64,000 nt of DNA from a bacterium (lineage in GTDB: Bacteria > Bacillota > Bacilli > Lactobacillales > Streptococcaceae), in contig CAJNCJ010000002.1 of NCBI GenBank assembly GCA_905221235.1, forward strand, positions 177,699 through 241,698, in the 5' to 3' direction. A program made the translations under genes and the position numbers. Shown piece after piece: positions 49,679-60,348 of the stretch. The stretch's first letter is position 1. Each line of letters begins with the position of its first letter. The notes beneath the pieces were generated by a model. That model worked only from the letters and a program-made list of their open reading frames with translations, was not told where the DNA came from and did no database searches.

Positions 49679-50569
49679 TTACATTTCTTTCAAGACCAGA
49701 TATTCCATGGCATTTTGAAAGCTGACATTGGCTTGCCACATTTTTCTAGCTTCTAGCAAATCTTGTAGAATTACCCGAACTCTTGCTTGCAGGAGGTCCT
49801 GCCCACAGAGGACTTCAAGGATTCGCAAGACCTGATCCTGTTTTTCCTTGTCATCTGCCAAGTTGGCTAATTTGGCAACCTGCAGATAACTTTCTTTTTT
49901 CTTAGCTAATAACCAGGTCAGCAGGCGTTCACTTTCATCCACCAAGGTCCAAAAGCTTGCCTGATTGGCCAACTTTTCTGCTTCAGCTCGTGATTGACTA
50001 AACTGGGCTAAAAGAGTCGCTTTTTTCTTAACCAGTCCCATTTGTTCTAAGAGCAAGATGAGTTTTTCTTCTTGCTTTTTAAAGTGGAAAATCTGGGTCC
50101 GACTACGAATGGTCGGTAACATCTTTTCCTCATCGCTGGTCAAGAAGAAAATATAAACCTCACTTTGGGGTTCTTCGATAACCTTGAGCAGAGAATTAGC
50201 TGCGTTGGGATGCATTTTCTCAGCTTGCTCGATTATAAAGACTTGTTGTTGGCTTTCAATCCCTGCTTGAGAAAACTGTCCCACCAATTCCCGAATGCGT
50301 TCTGTCTTGATGACCTGATTGACTGGCTTAATCAAGCTAACATCTGGAAACTCTTCCTGTTCAATCAGCTTGCAATTTCGGCATTTCTCACACGGCAAAA
50401 CGCCTACCTTATCCGTGCAAAAGAGGCTCTTAGCCAAAAACTGCGCCATTTCCAAGTTTCCAAAGAAACCTGAAAAGAGATAGGCGTGATTGAGCTGGTC
50501 TTGTTCTAGGATACGGACAAAGCGGTCAAACTGGTCTGGCTGCCAACCCTTTAATTCTTCTTGTTTCAT
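49679..50569 (-). CDS. holB: DNA polymerase III delta' subunit HolB
   Basis: A 296-aa clamp-loader subunit. The zinc cluster [18 protein letters not shown] is near residue 60, and the AAA+ sensor segment is [15 protein letters not shown]. Like other delta' proteins it lacks a full Walker A. It overlaps tmk by 4 bp. Confidence 0.95.
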   Translation of the reverse strand: MKQEELKGWQPDQFDRFVRILEQDQLNHAYLFSGFFGNLEMAQFLAKSLFCTDKVGVLPCEKCRNCKLIEQEEFPDVSLIKPVNQVIKTERIRELVGQFSQAGIESQQQVFIIEQAEKMHPNAANSLLKVIEEPQSEVYIFFLTSDEEKMLPTIRSRTQIFHFKKQEEKLILLLEQMGLVKKKATLLAQFSQSRAEAEKLANQASFWTLVDESERLLTWLLAKKKESYLQVAKLANLADDKEKQDQVLRILEVLCGQDLLQARVRVILQDLLEARKMWQANVSFQNAMEYLVLKEM

Positions 50570-51204
50570 TTAGCCAAGCCCATTCTGTCAAATAAGACAG
50601 CCTTGGTAGCTTCCACCACTTGGTCCAAAGGGAGGCTGGCATCAATCTTGACAATGCGATTTCCTTCTTTGTCCAGAAGAGAAAGGTAGCCTTGACGAAC
50701 TTTTTTATGTAAATCCAAACCTTCCAAGTCTAAACGATTGACCTCGCGGTCACTATTAGCAGCAATGCGAGCCAGTCCCTCTTCCACTTCGATGTCAAAA
50801 TAAAGTGTCAAATCAGGTTTGAGGCCATCTGTGGCAAATTTATTAAGCCAATCAATGGAGTCAATGTCCAAACCACGACCAAATCCCTGATAGGCAACAG
50901 AACTATCGATGAAACGATCCATAATAACCAACTTGCCAGCTTCAAGGGCTGGAAGAACTTTTTCCACCAAATGCTGTCTGCGACTGGCAATATAGAGAAG
51001 GAGTTCTGTCTTCGCATCCATCTGAGTATGACTTGGATCCAAAATCACTTGACGAATCTTCTCCCCAATCAAGACTCCGCCAGGTTCACGGGTCGTCAGC
51101 ACCTCTACTCCTTTTTCCTCTAAAATTGGGAGTAAAGCCTCTAAAACACTGGTCTTTCCTGCTCCCTCTGGTCCCTCAAGAGAGACTAAAAATCCTTTTG
51201 ACAT
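50566..51204 (-). CDS. tmk: Thymidylate kinase
   Basis: A 212-aa P-loop kinase converting dTMP to dTDP. The P-loop is [17 protein letters not shown], followed by the REPGG motif and the [17 protein letters not shown] (DRY-like) segment. It is first in tmk-holB-yabA-rsmI. Confidence 0.97.
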   Translation of the reverse strand: MSKGFLVSLEGPEGAGKTSVLEALLPILEEKGVEVLTTREPGGVLIGEKIRQVILDPSHTQMDAKTELLLYIASRRQHLVEKVLPALEAGKLVIMDRFIDSSVAYQGFGRGLDIDSIDWLNKFATDGLKPDLTLYFDIEVEEGLARIAANSDREVNRLDLEGLDLHKKVRQGYLSLLDKEGNRIVKIDASLPLDQVVEATKAVLFDRMGLAK

Positions 51205-51291
51205 GTCTAACTCATTTCTTTTTTACTACTTCTATTCTATCAAAAAAATAGGGGTTTGTGACAATCTTTTTGTCTTCTCATTTCAACCACC

Positions 51292-51319
51292 ATAAAAGAG
51301 GTAGTCAAAGCCACCTCTT
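51292..51319 (-). terminator. Terminator of proBAC
   Basis: AAGAGGT/ACCTCTT stem on the minus strand (51319-51296), overlapping the proC stop and followed by TTATGG. The T run is short. Confidence 0.6.
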
Positions 51320-52115
51320 ATTTACCTAGTTCTTGTGTTCGCTTGTAGGCTTGACCAACTGCGTCCATGACTGTGCCTCGAAAAGCATGCGCTTCCAGAC
51401 TTGCTACACCAGCGATAGTCGATCCTCCTGGGCTACAAACTTGGTCTTTCAAGACCCCAGGATGCTCTTGGCTTTCTAGGACCAATTGACCAGCTCCAAC
51501 CACAGTTTGAGCCGCCATTTTCAAGGCCGTTTCTCGTGGCAATCCAGTCTGAACACCTGCATCTGCCAAGGCCTCGATAAAAAGATAGACAAAGGCCGGT
51601 CCACAACCTGCAAGACCTGTCGCTGCATCGATTAATCCTTCACCTAGTTCAACCAAGAGGCCAGCATTTGCTAAAAGCTGACAAAAGAGCTCACTGTCCT
51701 CAGCACTACAATTAGAAGACAAGGCATAACTAATCACTCCTTGCCCAATAGAAGCAGGGGTATTTGGCATCATACGAATAATTCTGTGTTGACTTGGGAT
51801 AAGACTTGCTAGTTTTTCTAAAGTCAATCCAGCTGCCATGGAAATCAAAAGAAGATTCTCTCGTTTTTCAAGGATGGTTTGGTATTGAGAAAGCAGTTCA
51901 GAAAACTGAGCAGGCTTAACTCCTAGAAAAATCACATCTGCATCTGCGAAGATTTCTTCATTATTGGAAGCCTGACCACCGAAGTTAGCGATGAAAGCAT
52001 CCACCTTGGCTTGACTGCGATTGGCAAGGAGAATGTCATCACCCGTCTTTGCCTGCAAAACAGCCTTGGCCAAACTAGCACCCATATTCCCCAAACCGAT
52101 AAATCCAATCTTCAT
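51318..52115 (-). CDS. proC: Pyrroline-5-carboxylate reductase
   Basis: A 265-aa NAD(P)H enzyme making proline from pyrroline-5-carboxylate. It has a Rossmann GFIGLGNMGASLAKAVL, MPNTPASIGQGV and the C-terminal signature CSPGGSTIAGVASLEAHAFR. It is last in the proline operon proB-proA-proC. Confidence 0.97.
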   Translation of the reverse strand: MKIGFIGLGNMGASLAKAVLQAKTGDDILLANRSQAKVDAFIANFGGQASNNEEIFADADVIFLGVKPAQFSELLSQYQTILEKRENLLLISMAAGLTLEKLASLIPSQHRIIRMMPNTPASIGQGVISYALSSNCSAEDSELFCQLLANAGLLVELGEGLIDAATGLAGCGPAFVYLFIEALADAGVQTGLPRETALKMAAQTVVGAGQLVLESQEHPGVLKDQVCSPGGSTIAGVASLEAHAFRGTVMDAVGQAYKRTQELGK

Positions 52116-52118
52116 CTC

Positions 52119-53381
52119 TTACTCCCTTATCTGTCCGTCACCAGTAACCACATACTTGTAGCTGGTCAACTCTTTCAAGCCCATTGGACCACGCGCGTGC
52201 AGTTTTTGAGTAGAAATCCCCATTTCACAGCCAAGGCCAAATTGACCACCATCGGTGAAACGAGTTGAGGCATTGACATAAACCGCTGCAGAGTCCACTT
52301 GATCTGTAAAGTAAGCTGCAGCTTCAGCATTTTCCGTCACAATGGCATCCGAATGATGGGTACTGTGGGTTTCAATATGCGCAACCGCTTCTTCTAAACT
52401 ACTCACAACCTTAACAGCTAGGACATAGTCTAAAAACTCAGTATCAAAGTCTTGATCCTCAGCTGCTTGACCTGAAACAAACTGACTTGCTTTGCTATCC
52501 AAGCGTAATTGAATTGGTTCCAGTCCAGCTTCTTTTCGATCTGCAACTAGAACTTGCTCCAAACGAGGAAGGAAGCTTGCTGCCTTGTCTTCATGAACTA
52601 GCAAAACCTCCATGGCATTGCAGACAGAAGGACGACTGGTTTTAGCGTTATTGATGATAGATAGAGCCTTGTCCTCATCTGCATCCTTGTCCACATAAAC
52701 ATGGACAATCCCAGTCCCTGTCTCGATAACAGGTACGATAGCATTCTCAACCACGGCATTGATCAAGCCAGCTCCTCCACGAGGAATAAGAAGATCTAGA
52801 TAGCCCTTGGCCTTCATCATTGCATAGCTACTTTCACGGCTAGTATCTTCCACTAGTTGAATCACATCTGGATGAATAGTCGTGGTCTCCAAACCCTTCT
52901 TCAGGGCTGTGACAATGGCATGGGCTGTTTGATAGGCATCCTTACCACTACGAAGAACAACCGCATTTCCACTCTTAAGAGCCAAAGCAGCCGCGTCAGA
53001 CGTCACGTTTGGACGACTTTCATAGATAATACCGATGACCCCCATAGCCACCCGTTTCTTGGTAATAATCAAGCCATTTTCAAGCTGACTCGTTTCTAAA
53101 ACTTCACCAATTGGATCTGGTAAGGCAACCACTTCACGAATCCCGGTTGCCATTGCTTCAATACGTCCTGCATCCAAATAAAGACGATCCAACATCACAT
53201 CTGAGATTTTCCCCTTGGCTGCTTCCATATCGAGGGCATTGGCCGCTAAAATTTCCTCAGTAGCAGCCACTAAGTAATCAGCCATGGCTAGCAAGGCTTG
53301 GTTTTTCACATCTTCACTAGCTGTGTTAATTGATTTTTTAACAGCCTGTACCTGTTCAAATTGTTCTTGTGTACTTACCAT
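52119..53381 (-). CDS. proA: Gamma-glutamyl phosphate reductase
   Basis: A 420-aa enzyme of the aldehyde-dehydrogenase superfamily, reducing gamma-glutamyl phosphate. The active-site Cys is in [16 protein letters not shown], and [14 protein letters not shown] is conserved. It lies 3 bp before proC and 9 bp after proB. Confidence 0.97.
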   Translation of the reverse strand: MVSTQEQFEQVQAVKKSINTASEDVKNQALLAMADYLVAATEEILAANALDMEAAKGKISDVMLDRLYLDAGRIEAMATGIREVVALPDPIGEVLETSQLENGLIITKKRVAMGVIGIIYESRPNVTSDAAALALKSGNAVVLRSGKDAYQTAHAIVTALKKGLETTTIHPDVIQLVEDTSRESSYAMMKAKGYLDLLIPRGGAGLINAVVENAIVPVIETGTGIVHVYVDKDADEDKALSIINNAKTSRPSVCNAMEVLLVHEDKAASFLPRLEQVLVADRKEAGLEPIQLRLDSKASQFVSGQAAEDQDFDTEFLDYVLAVKVVSSLEEAVAHIETHSTHHSDAIVTENAEAAAYFTDQVDSAAVYVNASTRFTDGGQFGLGCEMGISTQKLHARGPMGLKELTSYKYVVTGDGQIRE

Positions 53382-53390
53382 AGTTTACCT

Positions 53391-54500
53391 CTAAAATTCT
53401 GTAAAGAGTAGTTGGATTTCAGGCGTAATGGAAATCCAGTCATCACGGTGAATCAAGACACCCTTAGCTTTTTGAGAACGCAACATATCCTCCAAAGCAG
53501 ATGCTCCAAATTGCACGCGTCCTTTCCCAAGTGATTTTCCACTTTCCTTGTCAAATACTGTCACGATATCACCGTAAGAAAAGGCTCCTTCTGCTTCAAC
53601 AATACCAGATAAGAGAAGACTCTTTCCATGTTGAGAGAGAGCTTCTGCAGCCCCTTTATCAACCCAAATAGAACCCTGACTCTGAGCATAAAAGGCCAGC
53701 CATTGTTTTTGGGTACGAAGTCCCTTCTTTTGCGCAACAAAGTAGGAACCATCCTTGGTTTCCTCAGCTGCCTCAATCATGGCATCTGACTTTAAGGATG
53801 AGCAGATATAAACAGGAACTCCTGATTCTGTCGCGATCGTAGCTGCTTTGATCTTAGTCAACATGCCTCCAGTTCCATTTGACGAGCCAGCTCCACCAGC
53901 CATATCAATAATCTCACGATTAATGGTCTCGATTTTCTCCAATCGTTTGGCTTGTGGATCTGAATTAGGATTTCCAGTATAAAGACCGTCGACGTCTGTC
54001 AAGAGAACCAAAAGATCTGCTTGGACCATGGCCGCTACCTGGGCACTAAGAGTGTCATTGTCCCCAACCTTGAGCTCATCAATGACGACACTATCATTCT
54101 CATTTATGATGGGAATCGCCCCACGGCTAAGTAGAACTGACAAAGCCTGATGAGCATTTTTATAACGGCGCTTATCCACAAAGTCATCCTGGGTCAGTAA
54201 GATTTGTGCAGAAACGATTTGGCGCAAGAGAAGATTGGTGGTATATTCTTCTAACAAAAGCCCCTGCCCTACTGCTGCTGAAGCCTGTTTATCAGCAATC
54301 TTAGTCGGACGCTTTTTAAATCCTAAGGCTCCGAAACCTGCCGCAATGGCACCTGACGACACCAAAATCAATTCATGACCAGCCTCGTGCAGCATAGCCA
54401 ACTGCTGGGTAATAGCCTTTACCTTACTACGTGATAAACTTCCATCCTCATTTGTCAGAGAAGAAGTCCCCACCTTAAAGACAATCCGTTTGTATTTCAT
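53391..54500 (-). CDS. proB: Glutamate 5-kinase
   Basis: A 369-aa first enzyme of proline synthesis. The amino-acid-kinase domain has [40 protein letters not shown] and the [12 protein letters not shown] loop. A C-terminal PUA domain (about 275-365) is present. The ATG at 54500 has GGAGTG upstream. A TATAAT box lies at 54535-54530. No T-box for proline is evident in the short leader. Confidence 0.96.
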   Translation of the reverse strand: MKYKRIVFKVGTSSLTNEDGSLSRSKVKAITQQLAMLHEAGHELILVSSGAIAAGFGALGFKKRPTKIADKQASAAVGQGLLLEEYTTNLLLRQIVSAQILLTQDDFVDKRRYKNAHQALSVLLSRGAIPIINENDSVVIDELKVGDNDTLSAQVAAMVQADLLVLLTDVDGLYTGNPNSDPQAKRLEKIETINREIIDMAGGAGSSNGTGGMLTKIKAATIATESGVPVYICSSLKSDAMIEAAEETKDGSYFVAQKKGLRTQKQWLAFYAQSQGSIWVDKGAAEALSQHGKSLLLSGIVEAEGAFSYGDIVTVFDKESGKSLGKGRVQFGASALEDMLRSQKAKGVLIHRDDWISITPEIQLLFTEF

Positions 54501-54529
54501 AGTTTCACTCCGATTCTTCATATTTATCC

Positions 54530-54535
54530 ATTATA
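54530..54535 (-). promoter_or_regulatory. -10 box of proBAC
   Basis: TATAAT on the minus strand, about 30 bp before the proB start. The -35 is uncertain. Confidence 0.55.
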
Positions 54536-54570
54536 ACATGAATAGCAGGAAATAGAAAAGAGTTGATAGA

Positions 54571-54598
54571 AAAAGAAGGCCCTAAAACCTTCTTTTTT
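54571..54598. terminator. Terminator of lysR-lspA-rluD-pce
   Basis: AAAAGAAGG (54571-54579) pairs with CCTTCTTTT (54588-54596). T runs on the minus strand; it abuts the pce stop. Confidence 0.8.
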
Positions 54599-54599
54599 A

Positions 54600-56483
54600 C
54601 TACTGTTCTGATTCCGATTTGTTTGCACTCGTTTCAGAGCTTTGTGAAGTTGAGGAAGTCAAATCTTGACTAGTCGAAGAACTTGTAACACCTTCATATT
54701 GACTCGTTTCTTTATTTTCAAGATCTTTTTTCACTACTTCTTTAGATTCTTTTGTCTCTGAATGACTTGTAACTCTAGTTGTAGCGGATTTCTCTACAGG
54801 AACATCCACTAACCAGGCACCACTTGAATCAACAGTATAGCCTTCTGGTGTCTTGCCATTTACAAGTAATTGACCATTTTCTTTCAAGAAGTACCATTTA
54901 TCCTTGTCCTTGATCCAACCAACAGCTCTTGAACCATCTTCCTTGTAGAAATACCAATCATTTGCCTTTTTAAGCCAACCTTGCTTCATAGCTCCTGAAT
55001 CTTCTAGATAGTAATGATGACCAGCAACTTCTATCTCGCCTGTCTTCATGATACCAGTAGAATCCATATAGTACCAGGTTTCTTTATCTTTTACCCAACC
55101 CGTTTTCATTTCCCCTGATTGAGCAAAGTAATACCATTGCCCCTTATATTGAAGCCAGCCTGTCTTCATAGAGCCATCGTTTGATAAATAATAGGACTGA
55201 CCTCCAGTATTTACCCAACCAATTTCCATCTGATTTTCTTTGTTAAAATAATACCAGATTCCAGCGATTTTCTTCCAATTTTTAGCAGAAGCACCAGAGT
55301 CTGTTAAATAGAACCAACGATTGTTCCATTTTTTCCATTGATTCTGTAATAAGATACCCGTTTGGTTAAAGTAATACCATTCACTCTTAATTTCATTCCA
55401 ACCGACAGCATACTCTCCTGTAGAATCAGGTGCTTGATACCACCAGTTTCCATAAGCACTTTTATGCCAACCAGCTTGAAAACTTGGAATCGGCTTGTAG
55501 GAGGTTGAAATATTGACAAAACCGTCTTGTCGAATCTCAAAAACTGTCGCATCATAGTCTTTGCTGGCTGCGTTAATTCTCTCGATTCCTCGTTCTTTGA
55601 GCCAATTGACATACTCACTATCGACACCATTTTTCCAAGGTAGACTATCTGAAGTTTGAACAATCAAACTTGGACTCAAATTTTTAATGAAATCCTTGGT
55701 GTTTGATTTATTAGTATCATAGTGATGATTAAACTTCATCAAATCAACTTTTCCAATAAGAGGCCCATACTTGTCTTCCGCTCCATGAACATTATCTAAG
55801 TCGCCCCCAAGGTAAATTTTCTTGCCATTGACTTTTACTACACTAATCAAGGAATTGGAATTGTCATCCCAAATTTTCTTTAATTCACCTGATGAATCAG
55901 TTTCATTTTCATAGTTATAGAGTTGAATATCCATGTCCCCAAACTGAAAATGAGCATCTCCCTGTGTGATGTTTTGAATAACTGAAACACCTTTTTCGGC
56001 GGCAGTCTGTAAAACCTTATCATAACCGTACAGATTATCCCATAAACGTTCCGAATTAGTAATACGACTATCACTATATTTTTTAAGATAGACTCGGTCA
56101 ACTGGATAGGTAGACAGTAATTCATCAACATTTCCAATATGGTCACTGTGAGTATGGGTTACCAAAATAAAATCAAGTTTTTGAACACCCAATTCCTTCA
56201 AACGACGAAAGACACGGTCTGTTAAAACATGCTTATAAGACGTTTCAATTCCTTCTCTCCATGGATAGCGAGAATCACTTCCATCTGGGAAATCATAATC
56301 TTCTCCTGTATCCACCATGGCAAAATGTCCATTGCTTTCAAGAATAATCGCATCACTGCCACCTTCTTGAACATTGATAAAGTGGATTTTATTTCCTGAA
56401 CTTTCTTGAGCTTGAACATTCCCATACCATGACAAACCTAAAAAAGCGCCTGCAAGTACTAAACTAGTTAATTTCTTTTTCAT
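54600..56483 (-). CDS. pce: Choline-binding phosphorylcholine esterase Pce (CbpE)
   Basis: A 627-aa surface enzyme that removes phosphorylcholine from teichoic acids. The signal peptide is MKKKLTSLVLAGAFLGLSWY. The metallo-beta-lactamase catalytic domain (about 30-330) has VTHTHSDHIGNVDELL, GGDLDN and FNHHYDT. About ten choline-binding repeats (GWYYF-type units, about 340-550) follow. The C-terminus is a Ser/Thr/Glu/Lys-rich tail of about 65 residues after the repeats. It starts 2 bp after rluD, an unusual place for a surface protein. Confidence 0.95.
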   Translation of the reverse strand: MKKKLTSLVLAGAFLGLSWYGNVQAQESSGNKIHFINVQEGGSDAIILESNGHFAMVDTGEDYDFPDGSDSRYPWREGIETSYKHVLTDRVFRRLKELGVQKLDFILVTHTHSDHIGNVDELLSTYPVDRVYLKKYSDSRITNSERLWDNLYGYDKVLQTAAEKGVSVIQNITQGDAHFQFGDMDIQLYNYENETDSSGELKKIWDDNSNSLISVVKVNGKKIYLGGDLDNVHGAEDKYGPLIGKVDLMKFNHHYDTNKSNTKDFIKNLSPSLIVQTSDSLPWKNGVDSEYVNWLKERGIERINAASKDYDATVFEIRQDGFVNISTSYKPIPSFQAGWHKSAYGNWWYQAPDSTGEYAVGWNEIKSEWYYFNQTGILLQNQWKKWNNRWFYLTDSGASAKNWKKIAGIWYYFNKENQMEIGWVNTGGQSYYLSNDGSMKTGWLQYKGQWYYFAQSGEMKTGWVKDKETWYYMDSTGIMKTGEIEVAGHHYYLEDSGAMKQGWLKKANDWYFYKEDGSRAVGWIKDKDKWYFLKENGQLLVNGKTPEGYTVDSSGAWLVDVPVEKSATTRVTSHSETKESKEVVKKDLENKETSQYEGVTSSSTSQDLTSSTSQSSETSANKSESEQ

Positions 56484-56485
56484 TC

Positions 56486-57373
56486 TTACTTTCTCAATCT
56501 CTCCAATGTTTCCTTAAAAATCTCTGGGATATCTGCTGTAAATTCCATGGTCTCACCTGTTCTAGGATGAGTAAAACCTAAAGTCTTGGCATGAAGAAAT
56601 TGCCCATGCCCTTTCAGAGTCTTGCGTGGTCCATAGACTTCATCACCAGCAACTGGATGGCCAATATAAGCCATGTGAACACGGATTTGATGGGTACGTC
56701 CTGTCTCCAGTTGCAACTCCACTAAGCTGTAATCACCAAAGCGTTCCAAGACGTGAAAACGGGTCACTGCAGGCTTCCCTTTAGCAGTCACAGCCTGTTT
56801 CTTACGGTCTTTTTCACTCCGACCAATCGGCGCTTCAATCACACCACGATCATTGGGCAGATTTCCATGAACAATCGCCCAATATTTACGGAGTGACTTT
56901 TTATCCTTGAGTTCTTGGGCAAGTGCTAAGTGCGCCTCATCGTTTTTAGCAATCATAAGAAGACCTGACGTGTCCTTGTCAATACGGTGAACAATTCCTG
57001 GACGTAGAACCCCATTGATACCCGACAAATCCTTGATATGATACATAAGAGCATTTACCAGGGTTCCACTAGTATGACCAGCACTCGGATGCACAACCAT
57101 CCCCTGAGGTTTGTTAACGACGGCCACATCCTCATCTTGGTAGATGATGTCTAGCGGAAGATTCTCAGCCACATACTCTAAGACCTCTGGTTCTGGCACT
57201 TGATAAGTGACGATATCGCCCTCTTGGACCGTGTATTTAGCTTTCTTGACTTGACCATTGACCAAGACCTGACCTGATTTAATTTGTTCATTCGCGAGAC
57301 TACGTGATAATTCTGTCAAATCCGACAAAGCCTTATCCAAACGCAGGCCACCAGTTTCAATTTTAATTTCCAT
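56486..57373 (-). CDS. rluD: 23S rRNA pseudouridine synthase RluD
   Basis: A 295-aa enzyme with an N-terminal S4 domain (GGLRLDKALSDLTELSRSLA) and the catalytic GIVHRIDKDTSGLLMIAK with the essential Asp. QLETGRTHQIRVHMAYIGHP is the RluA-family hallmark. It probably modifies U1911/1915/1917 of 23S rRNA. It overlaps lspA by 11 bp. Confidence 0.94.
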   Translation of the reverse strand: MEIKIETGGLRLDKALSDLTELSRSLANEQIKSGQVLVNGQVKKAKYTVQEGDIVTYQVPEPEVLEYVAENLPLDIIYQDEDVAVVNKPQGMVVHPSAGHTSGTLVNALMYHIKDLSGINGVLRPGIVHRIDKDTSGLLMIAKNDEAHLALAQELKDKKSLRKYWAIVHGNLPNDRGVIEAPIGRSEKDRKKQAVTAKGKPAVTRFHVLERFGDYSLVELQLETGRTHQIRVHMAYIGHPVAGDEVYGPRKTLKGHGQFLHAKTLGFTHPRTGETMEFTADIPEIFKETLERLRK

Positions 57374-57824
57374 TTATTTCCTCTTTTAGCATTGCAATCA
57401 ATAAAATAATCACTCCAACAGTCAGATAGCTATCTGCCACATTGAAAATTGCAAAATTGATAAAGTCAAGGTGGAACATATCCACAACAAATCCCTGACT
57501 TATTCTGTCAATAAAGTTTCCAAGACCACCTGCGATGATCAAGGTCAAACCCAAGACAATCCAGAGTGAGTCCTCCATGTGTTTATGTAGATACCAAATG
57601 GCACCTACCATAACGACCAATGTAATGATAGCAAATAACCACTGCTGGTCTTGTAACATGGAGAAGGCTGCCCCTCGATTTTGCAGGTAGGTCAAGCTAA
57701 CGAAATTGGGTATCCACGAACGAACCTCACCAAGTGGAATCTGCCAGACGATATAGGATTTGACTAACTGATCCAGCGCAATCAAAAGCAGTACAATGAC
57801 TGCCACTATTCCTCTTTTTTTCAT
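57363..57824 (-). CDS. lspA: Lipoprotein signal peptidase LspA
   Basis: A 153-aa four-helix aspartyl protease that cleaves prolipoproteins. The catalytic Asp residues are in GGLGNFIDRISQGFVVDMFH and FNVADSYLTVGV. It is needed for PrsA and the other lipoproteins. It overlaps lysR (ATGA) and rluD. Confidence 0.97.
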   Translation of the reverse strand: MKKRGIVAVIVLLLIALDQLVKSYIVWQIPLGEVRSWIPNFVSLTYLQNRGAAFSMLQDQQWLFAIITLVVMVGAIWYLHKHMEDSLWIVLGLTLIIAGGLGNFIDRISQGFVVDMFHLDFINFAIFNVADSYLTVGVIILLIAMLKEEINGN

Positions 57825-58729
57825 GATTTCCTCTTCTGATCAAAATATTCTTGCATGACTTCTACGAAAAGAGTTCCAGCCTGACTAAGCTCGACTTCCT
57901 CACGTTTAACATAGACCATGCGATTATCCAAATTATCCTTGAGACGAATAACAGTGATGCCATTAACACTATCACTATCTAAAAATCCAGAACCTGTCGC
58001 ATAGGCGTCTGTCCGCTCCAAAATACCATTCAAAGTAGCACGGTCTGTCACATTAAACATCTGTGAACTAGCACTGGTATCAACAAAGTTCTCTGAATAA
58101 TAAAGGTACTCGTCTTTCTCTTGGGTAAAACGAACCGTTGGTAGATCCGCTAAATCCTCCATGACCAATCCCTCTTTCTGGGCTAAAGGATGCCCCTCAC
58201 GAAGATAAATGTGGGTATGGAAGGGAATCAACTCAATGACCTCCAGACCTAGCTTTTCAACCCGCTGCATGATACCCTTTTTATTTTGATTGTTGAGGTA
58301 GATAATCCCAATCTCACTATGCCCTTGCGCTACTTCGTCTAAGATTTGAACAGTAGTTGATTCAAAAATACGAAAGTTCTTATAATCCGGATAACGCTCT
58401 GAAAAAGCCGTAATAGTTGGTGGCAAGAAGTCATAGTGCTGGCTAGCAATGGAAAATTCATCCTTTTCTTCCTCAGGATTGGCATACTGATTTTGAAAAA
58501 TATCAAATCCCTTGACCAATTCTTGCGCTTTTTCATAAAATTCCATACCACGACGGGTCAAGAAAGTCCCTGAGCTGGTCCGACGGAAAATCTTAAAGCC
58601 CAATTCTTTTTCCAAATCTCGCACAGAAATAGACAAACTCGGCTGACTTACATACATCTTTTCAGCTGCTTCACGGAAAGTACCACTATTGGCAATGGCA
58701 ACAACATAGCGTAATTGTTGAATGTTCAT
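57821..58729 (-). CDS. LysR-family transcriptional regulator
   Basis: A 302-aa regulator. The N-terminal winged helix is GTFREAAEKMYVSQPSLSIS followed by VRDLEKELG. The C-terminal effector domain has two Rossmann-like lobes from about residue 90. Streptococcal relatives near lspA control metabolism or envelope genes, but the effector is unknown. It leads the lspA-rluD-pce operon, which has an extended -10 promoter (TGGTATAAT, about 58766-58758). Confidence 0.9.
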   Translation of the reverse strand: MNIQQLRYVVAIANSGTFREAAEKMYVSQPSLSISVRDLEKELGFKIFRRTSSGTFLTRRGMEFYEKAQELVKGFDIFQNQYANPEEEKDEFSIASQHYDFLPPTITAFSERYPDYKNFRIFESTTVQILDEVAQGHSEIGIIYLNNQNKKGIMQRVEKLGLEVIELIPFHTHIYLREGHPLAQKEGLVMEDLADLPTVRFTQEKDEYLYYSENFVDTSASSQMFNVTDRATLNGILERTDAYATGSGFLDSDSVNGITVIRLKDNLDNRMVYVKREEVELSQAGTLFVEVMQEYFDQKRKS

Positions 58730-58757
58730 CTTCTACCCCCAACTTCTTTATCTTTTC

Positions 58758-58766
58758 ATTATACCA
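58758..58766 (-). promoter_or_regulatory. Extended -10 promoter of lysR-lspA-rluD-pce
   Basis: TGGTATAAT on the minus strand about 28 bp before the LysR ATG. The rest of 58767-58890 holds no gene. Confidence 0.65.
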
Positions 58767-58892
58767 TATTTTAGAAGTTTTCCAAAAAGGAAAAAAGTCT
58801 GGAAATTTTCAAATTCCAATGAAGAGTCTAACAACCCAATGCAAAAATTAGAATAATATCTTTTTTCAGTCCTCATCTGATTTCAAGCAAAT

Positions 58893-58921
58893 AAAAACAG
58901 TAAATCTTTTTGATTTACCGT
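58893..58921 (-). terminator. Terminator downstream of the small lipoprotein gene
   Basis: ACGGTAAATC/GATTTACTGT stem on the minus strand with loop AAAAA, followed by TTTTATT. Confidence 0.8.
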
Positions 58922-58967
58922 TTATAATATGATGCAAGAAAATTCTCTAATTCTTATGCTCTATAAA

Positions 58968-59378
58968 TCAACTAGAAAAAGCCTCTTCATTCCTATTAGC
59001 TATATTTGGATTTACTTCCCAAATACCAGCATAAGGTTGCTCAATATACTGTTTTTCTTTCATAGTATATAGATAGACTAAACTATCCTTTTCTTCATTC
59101 TGATGATAAAACTTGATAATGATGTAATCTTTAACATTTGTCGGTTGATCATTTACACTCTTCAAAGTTGTAGATTTTGACTGTTTCTGTATCTCCTTAA
59201 TCAATTCTGAGATATCATCTTTCTTATTCATAATTTTAACATCTCTAGAGATACTTTTCTGCAAATAAATTCCTGATATCGTTTCGGGTTCAGGAAGAAT
59301 AAGTTTTTTGTTACTACCGCAAGCAGATAGAACAAGAAAAGAGATTGAACAGACTATTATGATGAATATCCTTTTCAT
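58968..59378 (-). CDS. Small lipoprotein of unknown function
   Basis: A 136-aa lipoprotein. The signal peptide MKRIFIIIVCSISFLVLSAC carries a lipobox (LSAC, Cys20). The mature part is hydrophilic with no recognised catalytic motif; possibly it belongs to the DUF5301-like streptococcal lipoproteins, but I am not sure. It is a single gene between its own promoter (TATAAT at 59430-59425) and terminator, and lower in GC than its neighbours, which may hint at acquisition. Confidence 0.8.
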   Translation of the reverse strand: MKRIFIIIVCSISFLVLSACGSNKKLILPEPETISGIYLQKSISRDVKIMNKKDDISELIKEIQKQSKSTTLKSVNDQPTNVKDYIIIKFYHQNEEKDSLVYLYTMKEKQYIEQPYAGIWEVNPNIANRNEEAFSS

Positions 59379-59424
59379 ACAGGGTCACATCCTTTCATTC
59401 TTCTTACTTCTTCTCTTAGATACA

Positions 59425-59430
59425 ATTATA
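59425..59430 (-). promoter_or_regulatory. -10 box of the small lipoprotein gene
   Basis: TATAAT on the minus strand about 45 bp before the start, in AT-rich DNA. No clear -35. The rest of the 300-bp gap 59379-59678 holds this box, the two rpmA terminators and otherwise nothing I can name. Confidence 0.45.
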
Positions 59431-59571
59431 ATATCAAATCTTAGCAATTTTTACAATATCTTATTCCCTTATAAAATTCATCACTGTAAAAGTTTCACAT
59501 TTATAATTTTACAACTAAGTTCGCCTCGTAGATAGGATTGTAGATATGAGTACCGAAATGGGTACCAAAAC

Positions 59572-59610
59572 AAAAAAATAGGCTCTCCGAAAAACTCAGA
59601 AAGCCTGTTT
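59572..59610. terminator. Second terminator of the rplU operon
   Basis: AGGCTTTC/GAGAGCCT stem (59606-59580) with one G-T pair. It is followed by ATTTTTTT on the minus strand, and the plus side also has GTTTTT, so it may work in both directions. Confidence 0.75.
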
Positions 59611-59655
59611 TTATGCTATTTCTAGCTTCCTCGCCTTTACATTTCAAGGCTCGGG

Positions 59656-59682
59656 ATAAAAAGGTTCACTGGACCTTTTTAT
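59656..59682 (-). terminator. First terminator of rplU-prp-rpmA
   Basis: AAAAGGTCCAGTGAACCTTTTTAT hairpin on the minus strand, overlapping the rpmA stop codon region. Confidence 0.75.
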
Positions 59683-59972
59683 TTAGCGATTGGGTAAACA
59701 GAAACTTGTTTTTTATCGCGTCCTTTACGTTCAAAGCGTACTACGCCTTCAACTTTAGCGAACAAAGTATCGTCTCCACCACGTCCAACGTTTACACCTG
59801 GGTAGATGTGTGTACCACGTTGACGGTAAAGGATTGATCCACCTGTTACAGTTTGTCCGTCAGCTGCTTTAGCTCCAAGACGTTTCGCTTGTGAATCACG
59901 TCCGTTTGATGTAGAACCTCCACCTTTTTTGTGGGCGAAAAGTTGCAAGTTGTTAAGAGTCATTTTTAACAT
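59679..59972 (-). CDS. rpmA: Ribosomal protein L27 (with Prp-cleaved N-terminal extension)
   Basis: A 97-aa protein. The N-terminus [19 protein letters not shown] carries the Firmicute extension that ends in the Prp cleavage motif LQLFA, exposing HKKGGG at the peptidyl-transferase centre. GGAGG lies eight bases before the ATG at 59972. The gene for the protease Prp is directly upstream. Confidence 0.97.
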   Translation of the reverse strand: MLKMTLNNLQLFAHKKGGGSTSNGRDSQAKRLGAKAADGQTVTGGSILYRQRGTHIYPGVNVGRGGDDTLFAKVEGVVRFERKGRDKKQVSVYPIAK

Positions 59973-59988
59973 AATGTTTTCCTCCGTG

Positions 59989-60342
<354 letters not shown>

Positions 60343-60348
60343 TTAAAA

